A DNA stretch of 57,088 nt from Nitrosomonas sp. (GTDB taxonomy: Bacteria > Pseudomonadota > Gammaproteobacteria > Burkholderiales > Nitrosomonadaceae): positions 1 to 57,088 of the forward strand of contig JADJES010000020.1 in assembly GCA_016708955.1 (NCBI GenBank). The letters run 5' to 3'. Shown one piece after another: positions 39,455 through 48,751 of the stretch; within the stretch, counting starts at the first letter, position 1, and every line of letters starts with the position of its first letter. The notes below the pieces were generated by a model that searched no databases, was not told the DNA's origin, and saw nothing but the letters and a program-made list of their open reading frames with translations. The position numbers and the translations under genes were made by a program.

Positions 39455-41218
39455 GTGGCAATAACCAAAAGAAAATTTGATGTAGTGATTGTTGGCGCAG
39501 GTGGCGCCGGGATGCGCGCTGCGTTGCAGTTGTCCGAAGCAGGATTAAAAGTGGCTGTGCTGTCCAAAGTATTTCCCACGCGCTCGCATACCGTCTCAGC
39601 ACAAGGGGGGATTGCCGCTTCGCTGGGAAATGTCACGGAAGATAACTGGCACTGGCATATGTATGACACGGTAAAAGGTTCGGATTACCTGGGTGATCAG
39701 GATGCCATCGAATTCATGTGCCGTCAGGCCAATGAAGTGGTCTATGAACTGGAACATTTCGGCATGCCGTTCGATCGCCTGGAAAACGGCAAAATTTATC
39801 AGCGTCCGTTTGGCGGGCAATCGCAGAATTTTGGCGGCGCACAGGCCACGCGTTCTTGTGCGGCGGCTGATCGCACTGGGCATGCGCTATTACATACGTT
39901 ATATCAACGCAACGTCAGCGCCAATACGCAGTTTTTCATTGAATGGATGGCACTCGATCTGATCCGCGATGAGCAGGGCGATGTGTTGGGTGTAACCGCG
40001 ATGGAAATGGAAACAGGCGAGATCTTGGTCTTACAGGCCAGAGCCACCTTGTTTGCTACCGGTGGCGGCGGGCGGATTTTTCAGGCCAGTACCAATGCCT
40101 TGATCAACACTGGCGATGGTCTCGGGATTGCTGCGCGCGCTGGCATTCCGCTGGAAGATATGGAATTCTGGCAATTTCATCCCACCGGTGTCTATGGCGT
40201 GGGCGTGTTGATCAGTGAGGCTGTGCGTGGCGAGGGCGGGTATTTGCTGAATAGGAACGGCGAACGTTTCATGGAACGTTACGCACCCAACGCCAAGGAT
40301 CTGGCCAGCCGTGACGTGGTTTCTCGTGCGATGACAACGGAAATGAAAGACGGGCGCGGTTGCGGCGATGAGAGTGACCATTTGCTGCTAAAACTCGATC
40401 ATTTGGGCGCTGAAATTATCAAAACCCGGTTACCGGGTATTCGTGAACTGGCGATTAAATTTGCCCATGCCGATCCGATCAATGAGCCGATTCCGGTCGT
40501 GCCCACCGCGCATTACATGATGGGCGGCATTCCAACCAATTACTTCGGTCAAGTGGTGGCACCGTATAAAACCGGTCCGGAAGAAATTGTATCGGGTTTT
40601 TACGCGGTGGGAGAATGCGCTTGTGTCTCCGTGCATGGCGCCAATCGCCTAGGTACCAATTCGCTGCTCGACCTGGTGGTATTTGGCCGCGCCGCCGCCA
40701 ATCAGATTATCGAGGATTTAAAAACCAATCCGCATCACAAGCCGCTGCCGGAGAATGCTGCGGATAAAACACTGACTCGACTAACTCGCCTGGAGAGTCA
40801 GAAAGACGGTGAGAGCGTTGCGCAGGTGGGTGCCGCCTTGGCTAAAACGATGCAGACGTATTGCGGTGTGTTCCGTTTTGAAGACATGCTGCAAAAAGGT
40901 GTGGAAAAAATTCTTGAAGTCGGCGAACGTGTAGGGCAAACGGAAATCAAGGATAAAAGCAAAGTGTTCAATACCGCGCGTATTGAAGCGCTGGAACTGG
41001 ATAACCTGAAAGAAGTGGCTACTGCAACCATGATCTCTGCCGAAGCCCGGCGTGAAAGCCGTGGTGCGCATGCGCGCGATGATTATCCCGGCCGGGATGA
41101 TGTGAAGTGGTTAAAACATACGTTGTTTTTCAGTGAAGATAACCGATTGGATTATAAACCAGTGCGGTTGAAACCGATAACGGTGGAATCCTTCCCGCCG
41201 AAAGCAAGAACTTATTAG
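39455..41218 (+). CDS. sdhA: Succinate dehydrogenase flavoprotein subunit
   Basis: A 587-residue flavoprotein of normal length. The FAD dinucleotide fold is GAGGAGMRAALQL (residues about 11-23). The covalent FAD histidine lies in RSHTVSAQGGIAAS, with HPTGVYG and the substrate-binding RLGTNSLLDLVVFG downstream. The C-terminus YKPVRLKPITVESFPPKARTY is typical of SdhA. The start is GTG at 39455, next to the sdhD stop. No sdhB follows: 41219-41282 is a short gap and the next gene is on the other strand. Confidence 0.96.
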   Translation: MAITKRKFDVVIVGAGGAGMRAALQLSEAGLKVAVLSKVFPTRSHTVSAQGGIAASLGNVTEDNWHWHMYDTVKGSDYLGDQDAIEFMCRQANEVVYELEHFGMPFDRLENGKIYQRPFGGQSQNFGGAQATRSCAAADRTGHALLHTLYQRNVSANTQFFIEWMALDLIRDEQGDVLGVTAMEMETGEILVLQARATLFATGGGGRIFQASTNALINTGDGLGIAARAGIPLEDMEFWQFHPTGVYGVGVLISEAVRGEGGYLLNRNGERFMERYAPNAKDLASRDVVSRAMTTEMKDGRGCGDESDHLLLKLDHLGAEIIKTRLPGIRELAIKFAHADPINEPIPVVPTAHYMMGGIPTNYFGQVVAPYKTGPEEIVSGFYAVGECACVSVHGANRLGTNSLLDLVVFGRAAANQIIEDLKTNPHHKPLPENAADKTLTRLTRLESQKDGESVAQVGAALAKTMQTYCGVFRFEDMLQKGVEKILEVGERVGQTEIKDKSKVFNTARIEALELDNLKEVATATMISAEARRESRGAHARDDYPGRDDVKWLKHTLFFSEDNRLDYKPVRLKPITVESFPPKARTY

Positions 41219-41282
41219 GTTTCATAACTTTGTTTTGGTTCTGAAGACAGCTGCCTTTTCTATTCTTGGGATGGTTACGTAA

Positions 41283-42305
41283 TCAATTCTGAGAAGCTGC
41301 TAACAGTTTTGATCCAATCGGTATCGTCAGCGTGAGCCAAGCATTCCAGCCTTCCGGCCGGTTTTGAGCGTCGAATTCCTTGTAACCTCTAATATTCAAG
41401 TGGACTTCCCGTTTGCCTATGGTGAACTGATAGCCCGCTTGCGGGCCAATGCCACCGACGCGTGACTTAAAGTCGCCAAGGAGTGCGCCTGATCCGCTGT
41501 CGCCGGTCACTTGATGGTAAAAGTAACCAACTAAACCGATATGCCAGTGCTTCGCTAGAAGCTGAGAAATGCCCCAATCAAGGTGCAGGTTATCGCCATT
41601 ACGGTATTGAGTGCCGTGGTTTTCAAAGTTGCGGGTGAATCCTGCAACTACCGAGAACTCACGGCCATTCTGCGTATTGAAGTAGGTGTAACCGCCACCG
41701 ATATCCACTGACCAGTGATTGATACCGAGGTTCGTCAGATGCCCAACCTGATAATTACCTACCGGAACCCCCAACATCGTGTAGGTCATGAAGTTGTGGT
41801 TGCCTTCATTCCAACGGATAGTGCCAAATGGAAAAAGATCCCCGATACCCGTGAGAGAACTTCGATCATTGCGTGACAAAACATTCCCATTCGGACCCGC
41901 CAGAGTGGCATCAGCAGAGACATCCATATGTCCAAATATCCCGGTTATACTGATCGCTGCCTGACCACCAAGCACGGAATCGGAAAAAGTGTAAGTTGGT
42001 GTGATAAATAGCAGGTTGGTACGGGCATTTACACCTGTTTCGATTCTGCCGCTAATCTCGAAATTCTTGCCCGGGGGTGTGCTCGTAGAAGCGTAGTGGT
42101 AGGCTAACGATAGAGACAAACCCGGCTTTGTCAGCGTAGCGGAGAAACTACCGAATTGCCCCGGCAGCCAGAAACTCGCTCCGCCTTCATCGGCTTGTGT
42201 TTCCGCAGATGCGGCTATACATGCGAACGCTATCATGAGCGAAAAACTGGAAGATATGATCCTGTTTTGTTTCAAGGTATCAACAATAACCAAGAATCGA
42301 CCCAT
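41283..42305 (-). CDS. Outer-membrane SphA/MetA-pathway-type transporter
   Basis: A 340-residue protein with an N-terminal signal (hydrophobic ISSSFSLMIAFACIAASAETQA) and a strand-rich barrel body with many aromatic girdle residues, matching the COG4313 outer-membrane family (phenol-degradation-type transporters). The C-terminus lacks the usual terminal Phe. The solute is unknown. An internal ATG 23 codons downstream could also start translation, but the longer form includes a better signal region. Confidence 0.75.
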   Translation of the reverse strand: MGRFLVIVDTLKQNRIISSSFSLMIAFACIAASAETQADEGGASFWLPGQFGSFSATLTKPGLSLSLAYHYASTSTPPGKNFEISGRIETGVNARTNLLFITPTYTFSDSVLGGQAAISITGIFGHMDVSADATLAGPNGNVLSRNDRSSLTGIGDLFPFGTIRWNEGNHNFMTYTMLGVPVGNYQVGHLTNLGINHWSVDIGGGYTYFNTQNGREFSVVAGFTRNFENHGTQYRNGDNLHLDWGISQLLAKHWHIGLVGYFYHQVTGDSGSGALLGDFKSRVGGIGPQAGYQFTIGKREVHLNIRGYKEFDAQNRPEGWNAWLTLTIPIGSKLLAASQN

Positions 42306-42495
42306 CTGTAGAAGTGCGCGTTCAATCTAAATTTGCCCCAGCTGGTTAAACATGGTTAGTATAGAATGGAAGAAAAGAAAAAATGAACATTGGCAATTGA
42401 TCCTATTCTAATCCCAACTACCTAATGTCTCTCCAGTTGGAGTGAAATTATTTATTAGCACCGTACGCCGACTATTTTTTGAAGGAGATGTCTTT

Positions 42496-43365
42496 ATGAT
42501 AGAAAATTCTGGAGTTCACAACTTACTACTTGCCTCTGATCTCAGCAGTCGATGCGATCGTGCAACGGACCGTGCGGCGCAATTGGCCCAAGCCTGGAAA
42601 GCTAAATTACAAGTGGTGCATGCAATAGATCCTGCCTATGCTGTTCGCTATGCGAAGATGTCGCAAGAGCTGCCTTCGTGGCGGCGCCCAGAAGATTACC
42701 GGACAGTTGCGGCACGTCGATTGAGTATGCATTTGGCGTCCGATAAGATTGACGCTGAAGTATACGTGGCCGAAGGGATACCCCACGAAATCGTGCTTGA
42801 AGCCGCGCGCCGGGAAAATAGTGATTTAGTGATCACTGGTCTGGGACGCGATGAAGCTCTCGCGCGTATTCAATTGGGCAGCACCCTTGATAAATTACTG
42901 CAAGAACTGCCGGTGCCATTAATGATCGTGCGTCACCGGGTACGAGGCCCCTATCGGCATGTGGTAATAGCAACAGATTTCTCGCCAGCATCGCGGCCAG
43001 CTTTAGAGACTGCAATACATTGGTTTGGTGATGCGCAGCTGACCTTGTTCCACGCTTATGCGGGTGCCGGTTTGGGAGGGGATGCGCTGGCGAGTGATGC
43101 GTGGAAAACCATTGCCAGCAACCAGTGCGACAGCTTTCTTGCCGAAATGGCACTGGAACCATCAGTTGCGCAGCGCCTTCATCGTGTCATTGAAAGAGGC
43201 CACCCGGAAGTGTTGCTGTGCGATTACGTGAGTCACAAAGAGATCGATCTTGTGGTGCTCGGTACACACGGCCGCAGTGGATTTCTTAAAACCATGATCG
43301 GAAGTACAGCCGAGAATCTATTGCATCTTCTGGAATGCGATACCATGGTCGTGCGAGGTCAGTAA
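42496..43365 (+). CDS. Tandem universal stress protein (two UspA domains)
   Basis: About 289 residues in two UspA-like domains. The second carries GTHGRSGFLKTMIGSTAEN (ATP-binding type); the first has TGLGRDEALARIQLGSTLD in the same place. The ATG at 42496 has GGAG 9 bp upstream (AAGGAGATG); an ATG 54 bp earlier lacks one. It lies 64 bp upstream of the Mnh operon and may be co-regulated with it. Confidence 0.88.
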   Translation: MIENSGVHNLLLASDLSSRCDRATDRAAQLAQAWKAKLQVVHAIDPAYAVRYAKMSQELPSWRRPEDYRTVAARRLSMHLASDKIDAEVYVAEGIPHEIVLEAARRENSDLVITGLGRDEALARIQLGSTLDKLLQELPVPLMIVRHRVRGPYRHVVIATDFSPASRPALETAIHWFGDAQLTLFHAYAGAGLGGDALASDAWKTIASNQCDSFLAEMALEPSVAQRLHRVIERGHPEVLLCDYVSHKEIDLVVLGTHGRSGFLKTMIGSTAENLLHLLECDTMVVRGQ

Positions 43366-43429
43366 TTTTCCTGACTTGGCGGGTTTTTGCCGACTTGCCA
43401 AAGCTGTCCAATATATTTGAGACAAGAAT

Positions 43430-43912
43430 ATGATCTTGCGGACTGTGTTTTTGCGAATTGTGCTATTCATCGCTGTTTGGTGGATACTGACGCAGGGCAG
43501 AGCAGATAGCTGGGGCGTTGGTCTGATCAGTATTGTTTCAGCGCTGATTGTCAGTCTGGTTCTGCTACCGCCGGGTCTTTTCCGGTTTTCCTTCGCGGGA
43601 ATTTTCTTTTTCTTACTTTATTTCCTGAGCCGGTCTCTGAAAAGCGGCATCCAGGTAGCCTTGATGGCTGCCCGCCTTGACCCCGGGTTCCATCCCAATA
43701 TACAAGAAATCCCGCTACGTTTGCCGGAAGGTTTGGGGCGAGTGATATTGGTCAATACGCTGAATCTGATGCCGGGCACATTGAGCGTGGATCTGACTGC
43801 AAGCAGTTTGTATCTGCATGTATTGGATGAACGGCAACCCATCGAGGCACAGGTGCGGGATATTGAAAAACTGATTGCGCATATGCTATGCGTGGAACTG
43901 GAGGAATCGTGA
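43430..43912 (+). CDS. mnhE: Na+/H+ antiporter subunit E-like (MnhE/MrpE)
   Basis: A 160-residue protein with two N-terminal helices and the MnhE pattern SGIQVALMAARLDPGFHPNIQEIPL, then NTLNLMPGTLSVDLTASSLYLHVLDER. First gene of an eight-gene operon; its stop overlaps the GTG of the next gene (GTGA). Confidence 0.9.
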   Translation: MILRTVFLRIVLFIAVWWILTQGRADSWGVGLISIVSALIVSLVLLPPGLFRFSFAGIFFFLLYFLSRSLKSGIQVALMAARLDPGFHPNIQEIPLRLPEGLGRVILVNTLNLMPGTLSVDLTASSLYLHVLDERQPIEAQVRDIEKLIAHMLCVELEES

Positions 43913-44196
43913 ACGATTTCAATCTGCTCTTGGCAGTGTTTCTGCTGGTTAATTTAATAATTGCCCTGTTGCGGGTAGCGCGGGGTCCCACCGATGCTGA
44001 CCGGCTGCTGGCTGCCTTGTTGTTCGGCACCACCGGTGTGGCGATTTTGTTGCTGTTGGCGTTTACTGCGGATACATTGGTACTAATGGATGTCGCTCTG
44101 GTATTTGCGTTGCTTGCTGCAATCACCGGTGCAGTATTTGCCCAGCGTGCTTGGCGGATGGAAGGGGTGGAAGAGGGAAAAGATGGCAATTCCTGA
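43909..44196 (+). CDS. mnhF: Na+/H+ antiporter subunit F-like (MnhF/MrpF)
   Basis: A 95-residue protein with three helices; RVARGPTDADRLLAALLFGTTG is the MnhF signature. It starts with GTG at 43909, overlapping the mnhE stop, and overlaps mnhG by 13 bp. Confidence 0.9.
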   Translation: MNDFNLLLAVFLLVNLIIALLRVARGPTDADRLLAALLFGTTGVAILLLLAFTADTLVLMDVALVFALLAAITGAVFAQRAWRMEGVEEGKDGNS

Positions 44197-44497
44197 ATTG
44201 CTCAGCAGCATTTTTTTGGTAATGGGAGCTGCTTTTTTTATGGCGGGTACGATAGGATTGTTGCGCTTTCCTGATGTCTATACCCGATTGCATGCCTTGG
44301 CCAAAGTCGATAACCTGGGGCTGGGTCTTATTATTCTCGGCCTGTTGTTCCAGGCCCCCGGACTGACAGTTGCCCTAAAGATTATTCTGATCTGGTTGCT
44401 GGCCTTGGCGGCGAGTTCCGCAGTGAGTTTCCTGATTGCCAGGCGAGCGTTGAACAGAGGAGTTGCGCCCTGGAAAGCGAAGGAGCAGAAAATATGA
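44184..44497 (+). CDS. mnhG: Na+/H+ antiporter subunit G-like (MnhG/MrpG)
   Basis: A 104-residue protein with three helices. The MnhG signature LLRFPDVYTRLHALAKVDNLG is present. The start ATG at 44184 lies inside the mnhF end. The stop overlaps the next ATG (ATGA at 44494). Confidence 0.9.
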
Positions 44498-44751
44498 GCA
44501 GTCTGATTCTGGATCTGTTATTGGTGATTGCCCTGCTGTGGAGTGCCTTGCGATCACTGATGACTCAGGATTTGTTTCAAGCAGTGGTGTTATTCATCGT
44601 TTTTGGTTTACTCATGGCGTTGGTTTGGGCACGTCTCCATGCGCCGGATATCGCTTTGGCGGAAGCTGCTATCGGTGCCGGTCTTACCGGGGCGCTGCTG
44701 CTGGATACCGTGGGGTATTTGCGCAAGAAGCAGCAGGAATCGTTTCCATGA
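44494..44751 (+). CDS. DUF4040-type Mnh subunit (MbhD-like)
   Basis: An 85-residue membrane protein with the DUF4040 pattern LFQAVVLFIVFGLLMALVWARLHAPDIALAEAA. In classical Mrp this domain is the C-terminal part of MnhA; here it is a separate gene, as in Mbh/Mbx-like and other split antiporters. It overlaps the next gene by ATGA. Confidence 0.85.
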   Translation: MSSLILDLLLVIALLWSALRSLMTQDLFQAVVLFIVFGLLMALVWARLHAPDIALAEAAIGAGLTGALLLDTVGYLRKKQQESFP

Positions 44752-45455
44752 GAAGTCTGCTCAATGTGCTGGTTATTGTTTTATCCGCTGCGCTTGGCTT
44801 GGTGCTGATTGGGGTTATTCTGGAATCGCCGTCCCCGGCGCGCGTTCGATTGTCCGAAGAAGTTCTGATGCAGATCGGCGCCAGTGGCGTGACGCATCCG
44901 GTGACGGCAGTGCTACTCAATTTTCGCGGTTACGACACGTTGCTGGAGGTAATGGTATTGCTGTTGGCTTTGCTGGGCGTACTGGCACAGATGGGAAAAC
45001 AAAAGCGGGAAAACCCGCCTGCCGGGTTCTATCTCACCGAACCTCGTATGCAGGTCTTGCTGTGGCTGGCGCGAGTGCTTGTGCCGCTGATGGTTCTGGT
45101 AGCGGGATATTTGTTATGGGCGGGAGGACACCAGCCGGGGGGCGCATTTCAGGCCGGTGCCGTTTTGGCGGCAGCCGGAGTATTGCTGAACCTGTCCGGG
45201 TTATTGCCTTCCTGGATGGAACCGGCGTGGAATCTGCGTGCTGGATTGGTGTCCGGTTTGCTGGTTTTTTTGCTAATAGCCGCAGCGGTAATGATGACTG
45301 CATCGCCGGGTCTGTTGCTGCAATATCCGCCCGCTTCGGCAGGAATGTTGATATTGCTTGTTGAAACGGGGCTCACTCTGTCACTCGGTCTCATTCTGGC
45401 GGGTTTGTTTTTGTTTCTGTCGGGTGACGCGATTGATGATGAGGCGGATAAATGA
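44749..45455 (+). CDS. mnhB: MnhB-type antiporter subunit
   Basis: A 235-residue protein. The N-terminal part (VTHPVTAVLLNFRGYDTLLEVMVLLLALLG) is MbhE/MnhB-N-like and the C-terminal part carries the MnhB domain (YLLWAGGHQPGGAFQAGAVLAAAGVLL). It is therefore a fused subunit, longer than MnhB alone (about 140). The ATG at 44749 overlaps the upstream stop, and the gene end overlaps mnhC. Confidence 0.85.
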
Positions 45456-45778
45456 GCGGCGCGCTCATTTATGCCTGTGCGGGTGCTGTACTGTTTGTTT
45501 TCGGTGTGACCGGATTGATTCTGCTGCCTCATTTGCTGCGCAAAATATTGGCTTTCAATATCATGGGTAGCGGCGTCTTTCTGGTGCTGGTGGGTTTAGG
45601 CCAGCGTGATGGCACGCCGGATCCGGTGCCCCAAGCCATGGTTCTTACCGGCATCGTTGTGGCCGTTGCGGCTACGGCATTGGCTTTGGCTCTGGTGCGG
45701 CGTTTGCTGTCCCTGACCGGCAAGATACAGTTTCCGGAAGAATCGGAAGGTTTGGGCCGATGCTGGAAAAACAAATAA
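45452..45778 (+). CDS. mnhC: NuoK-like antiporter subunit C (MnhC/MrpC)
   Basis: A 108-residue protein with three helices and the NuoK/MnhC pattern LPHLLRKILAFNIMGSGVFLVLVGLG, then DPVPQAMVLTGIVVAVAATALALALVRRL. It overlaps mnhB by ATGA. Confidence 0.9.
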   Translation: MSGALIYACAGAVLFVFGVTGLILLPHLLRKILAFNIMGSGVFLVLVGLGQRDGTPDPVPQAMVLTGIVVAVAATALALALVRRLLSLTGKIQFPEESEGLGRCWKNK

Positions 45779-45806
45779 CGAAGGTAGAATGCCATGGGAG
45801 GGCCGG

Positions 45807-47252
45807 ATGTTTGATCCTGTCCCTTGGTTGATTCTGCTGCCCCTGGTTTGGGGTTGTCTGACTTTCCTGACCGGGGTAGGGCGAGGCGGGCGTTTAGTAC
45901 TTGCAGGTCTGATAATTCAACTGGTATTGACGATAATACTGGCAAGGCAGATTGTCATGGAAGGTGCCAGACATTATGCGGTGGGCGGTTGGGGCGCTCC
46001 CTTGGGTGTTGATCTGTATGTGGATGGCCTGACCGGTATCATGCTGCTGCTCACGCACGTGGTGGCATTGCCGCTGGTTGTTTACGCGCGCGCTTATTTT
46101 TCCAGCCAGGCCGAGGGTGCCAGTTATTTTTGGCCGCTGACTTGTTTTTTATTGGCGGCCATGAATGCGCTGTTCATGTCTGCCGACATTTTCAATATTT
46201 ACGTTACGCTGGAGTTATTGGGTCTGGCGGCGGTGGGGTTGGTGGCCGCCGCAGGCAGCGCAGGATCGGTTACGGCGGCCATACGCTATCTGCTGGTTAC
46301 GCTGCTGGGTTCGGGTGCTTATTTAATGGGTGTTGCACTGTTGTATGGAACCTATGGCAGTGTGTCGCTGGCCGTGCTGGAGCCGCTACTGGCTACCACT
46401 GAAATTTCCGCTGCGGCATGTTTGGCGGCAATGCTGATGCTGGCAGGATTATTACTCAAGACAGCTCTGTTTCCATTTCACTTCTGGTTGCCGCCAGCTC
46501 ATGGCGGCGCACCGGCGCCGGTATCGGCACTGCTCTCCGCCTTGGTCATCAAAGCTTCGTTCTATCTTATTCTGCGCCTGTGGTTTGATCTGTTCGCACC
46601 GCTGGTGACAACGCAAGCAGCACAATTGCTGGGGGGGCTGGGTGCTGCTGCCATCCTGTGGGGTTCAATCCTGGCGTTTAACCAGACACGATTAAAGATG
46701 TTGGTGGCTTACTCCACCGTCGCCCAGATTGGCTATCTCTTCTTATTGTTTCCCCTGATGACATCCGCTATTCCGGGAGCGGCCGAGAGTGCTATGCAAG
46801 GCGGCGTGATGCAGCTGGTGGCGCATGCTTTAGCCAAAGCGGCCATGTTTGCCGCCGCCGGAGTGATGGTGCTGTCTGCGGGCAAGGACGACATTGCATT
46901 ATTAGGGGGGATGTCCAGCCATCTGCCGTTGACTTTGTTTACTTTTGCGCTAGCCGGGATAACATTGATGGGCCTCCCTCCCTCCGGAGGCTTTATCGCC
47001 AAGTGGCTGCTGATTGACAGCGCAGTGAGCGGCGGTCAGTGGGGCTGGGTAGTGGTGATGATTCTAGGCGGATTGTTGAGTGCGGCGTATGTGTTCAAGG
47101 TATTGCGCCAAGCTTTTTTGCCGCCGGTAGCAGGGATAAAATTCAAACCGGTAATACGGATGCTGGAATGGCCGGCTTTTCTACTTGCGCTAATCAGCCT
47201 GTTGTTGGGTTTCCGGTCTGTAGAGGTGTTGAATTTACTGGGGGCCGCGTGA
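45807..47252 (+). CDS. mnhD: NuoL/N-like proton-conducting subunit D, first copy (MnhD-type)
   Basis: About 481 residues with 13-14 helices. The proton-channel core is seen in FNIYVTLELLGLAAVG (key Glu), LKTALFPFHFWLPPAHGGAPAPVSALLSALVIKASFY (key Lys residues) and RLKMLVAYSTVAQIGYL. I start it at 45807 (MFDPVPWLILL) because GGGAGG lies 6 bp upstream. The TGA at 47250-47252 overlaps the next GTG. Confidence 0.9.
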   Translation: MFDPVPWLILLPLVWGCLTFLTGVGRGGRLVLAGLIIQLVLTIILARQIVMEGARHYAVGGWGAPLGVDLYVDGLTGIMLLLTHVVALPLVVYARAYFSSQAEGASYFWPLTCFLLAAMNALFMSADIFNIYVTLELLGLAAVGLVAAAGSAGSVTAAIRYLLVTLLGSGAYLMGVALLYGTYGSVSLAVLEPLLATTEISAAACLAAMLMLAGLLLKTALFPFHFWLPPAHGGAPAPVSALLSALVIKASFYLILRLWFDLFAPLVTTQAAQLLGGLGAAAILWGSILAFNQTRLKMLVAYSTVAQIGYLFLLFPLMTSAIPGAAESAMQGGVMQLVAHALAKAAMFAAAGVMVLSAGKDDIALLGGMSSHLPLTLFTFALAGITLMGLPPSGGFIAKWLLIDSAVSGGQWGWVVVMILGGLLSAAYVFKVLRQAFLPPVAGIKFKPVIRMLEWPAFLLALISLLLGFRSVEVLNLLGAA

Positions 47253-48751
47253 ACTTTAACGCGATTTTACCGCTGCTGGTGCTGGCCAGTTCCCTGGTTC
47301 CGGGAATGATTATTTTCTTTCTGCCGGAATCACGCATCCGTCTGCGCACAACGTTGAATCTGACGGGAGCCATACTGAAGCTGCTGCTGATTGGTTACAT
47401 GCTGTGGGGTGTTCAGCACGATCAAAGCTATGTCTTTCGTTACAATGTGTTGCCTGACCTGGAGCTGGTATTCAAGGCCGATGCACTGGCTTTGCTATTT
47501 GTTACGCTATCCGCGGCGCTGTGGTTTTTGACCACCCTCTATGCGATCGGTTATCTGGAAGGCTCACCACACCGCAGCCGCTTCTTTGGCTTCTTCAGTT
47601 TTTGCGTTACCGCTACCGTGGGTGTGGCGATGGCGGGAAATTTGTTTACCTTTTTCGTTTTTTATGAATTGCTGACGTTATCGACTTATCCCCTGGTTGT
47701 GCATCGCGGTACGGCAGCGGCCATACGTGCCGGGAATATTTATCTGGTTTATACACTTGCCGGCGGTGCGGTATTCCTGACCGGTATCGTCTGGCTGTAT
47801 GGTTTGCTGGGACAGGTGGAATTTACCCCTGGCGGTGTGGCGGCCACATTGGGGTTGGAATACACGGCACAATTGCAGGTGATTTTTCTGCTGCTTATTG
47901 CCGGATTGGGTGTGAAGGCCGCTCTGGTGCCTTTGCATGGCTGGTTGCCGCAAGCGATGATAGCACCGGCGCCGGTGTCCGCACTGCTCCATGCGGTAGC
48001 AGTCGTGAAAGCAGGCGCTTTTGGCATCATACGGATCGTATACGAAGTTTACGGAATAGAATTCGCCCAGACTCTGAATTTGCTTATGCCACTGGCCATA
48101 GTCGCTTCAATCACCATCATTTGGGGGTCGTTGCGCGCGCTTTGGCAGGACGACCTCAAACGCCGTCTGGCTTATTCCACTATCAGCCAGGTGTCCTATA
48201 TTATCCTGGGAGTCACTTTGTTTGGCCCGGCGGGTACTATTGGCGGTGTCGTGCACCTTGTCCATCAAGGCATCATGAAGATTACGCTGTTTTTCTGTGC
48301 CGGAAATTATGCCGAAACGCTGGGCATTCATAAAATAAGCGAGATGAACGGCGCCGGGCGCCGCATGCCATGGACCTCAATAGCCTTCAGTGTGGCAGCA
48401 TTCGGCATGATGGGTGCGCCGCTGACAGCGGGCTACGTCAGCAAGCTATATCTTAATCAGGGTGCGGAGATGGCGGAAATGGCATGGGTAAGCTGGATGT
48501 TGACAGCTTCGAGTCTGCTCAATGCGGCTTATTTTTTGCCCATTTTGTACCGGCTCTGGTTTGTAAATCAGCCGCAGAAATGGTTACAGGAACGTATTCG
48601 CGCCCGGGGCCGCTGGGAGACGCATGGACTCCTGCTGATCCCCCCTGTTGTTACCGCTGTTGCGACGCTGGGGGCAGGCATATTCGCCGATACCGGTTGG
48701 AGTCCTTTATTTTGGGTAAAACTGATTGCTGAAATGGAATATCTTCCATGA
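47249..48751 (+). CDS. NuoL/N-like proton-conducting subunit, second copy (MnhD/A-type)
   Basis: About 500 residues with many helices. The channel pattern is FFVFYELLTLSTYPLVVH (key Glu), VKAALVPLHGWLPQAMIAPAPVSALLHAVAVVKAGAFG and LKRRLAYSTISQVSYI. The GTG start at 47249 (MNFNAILPLLVLASSLVPG) overlaps the previous stop, so the longer upstream frame is not used. It is the last gene of the operon, and its 3' end overlaps the tail-to-tail RhuM gene by 45 bp. There is no full-length MnhA. Confidence 0.88.
   Translation: MNFNAILPLLVLASSLVPGMIIFFLPESRIRLRTTLNLTGAILKLLLIGYMLWGVQHDQSYVFRYNVLPDLELVFKADALALLFVTLSAALWFLTTLYAIGYLEGSPHRSRFFGFFSFCVTATVGVAMAGNLFTFFVFYELLTLSTYPLVVHRGTAAAIRAGNIYLVYTLAGGAVFLTGIVWLYGLLGQVEFTPGGVAATLGLEYTAQLQVIFLLLIAGLGVKAALVPLHGWLPQAMIAPAPVSALLHAVAVVKAGAFGIIRIVYEVYGIEFAQTLNLLMPLAIVASITIIWGSLRALWQDDLKRRLAYSTISQVSYIILGVTLFGPAGTIGGVVHLVHQGIMKITLFFCAGNYAETLGIHKISEMNGAGRRMPWTSIAFSVAAFGMMGAPLTAGYVSKLYLNQGAEMAEMAWVSWMLTASSLLNAAYFLPILYRLWFVNQPQKWLQERIRARGRWETHGLLLIPPVVTAVATLGAGIFADTGWSPLFWVKLIAEMEYLP

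Noticed and set aside
44463..45364. Alternative-frame proteins across the Mnh operon
   Set aside because: They are shadows of the DUF4040 and mnhB genes, which have clear family motifs and overlapping starts.
47039..47248. N-terminal extension of the second NuoL/N-like subunit
   Set aside because: It overlaps the previous channel gene in another frame; the GTG at 47249 with a stop-start overlap is the better start.
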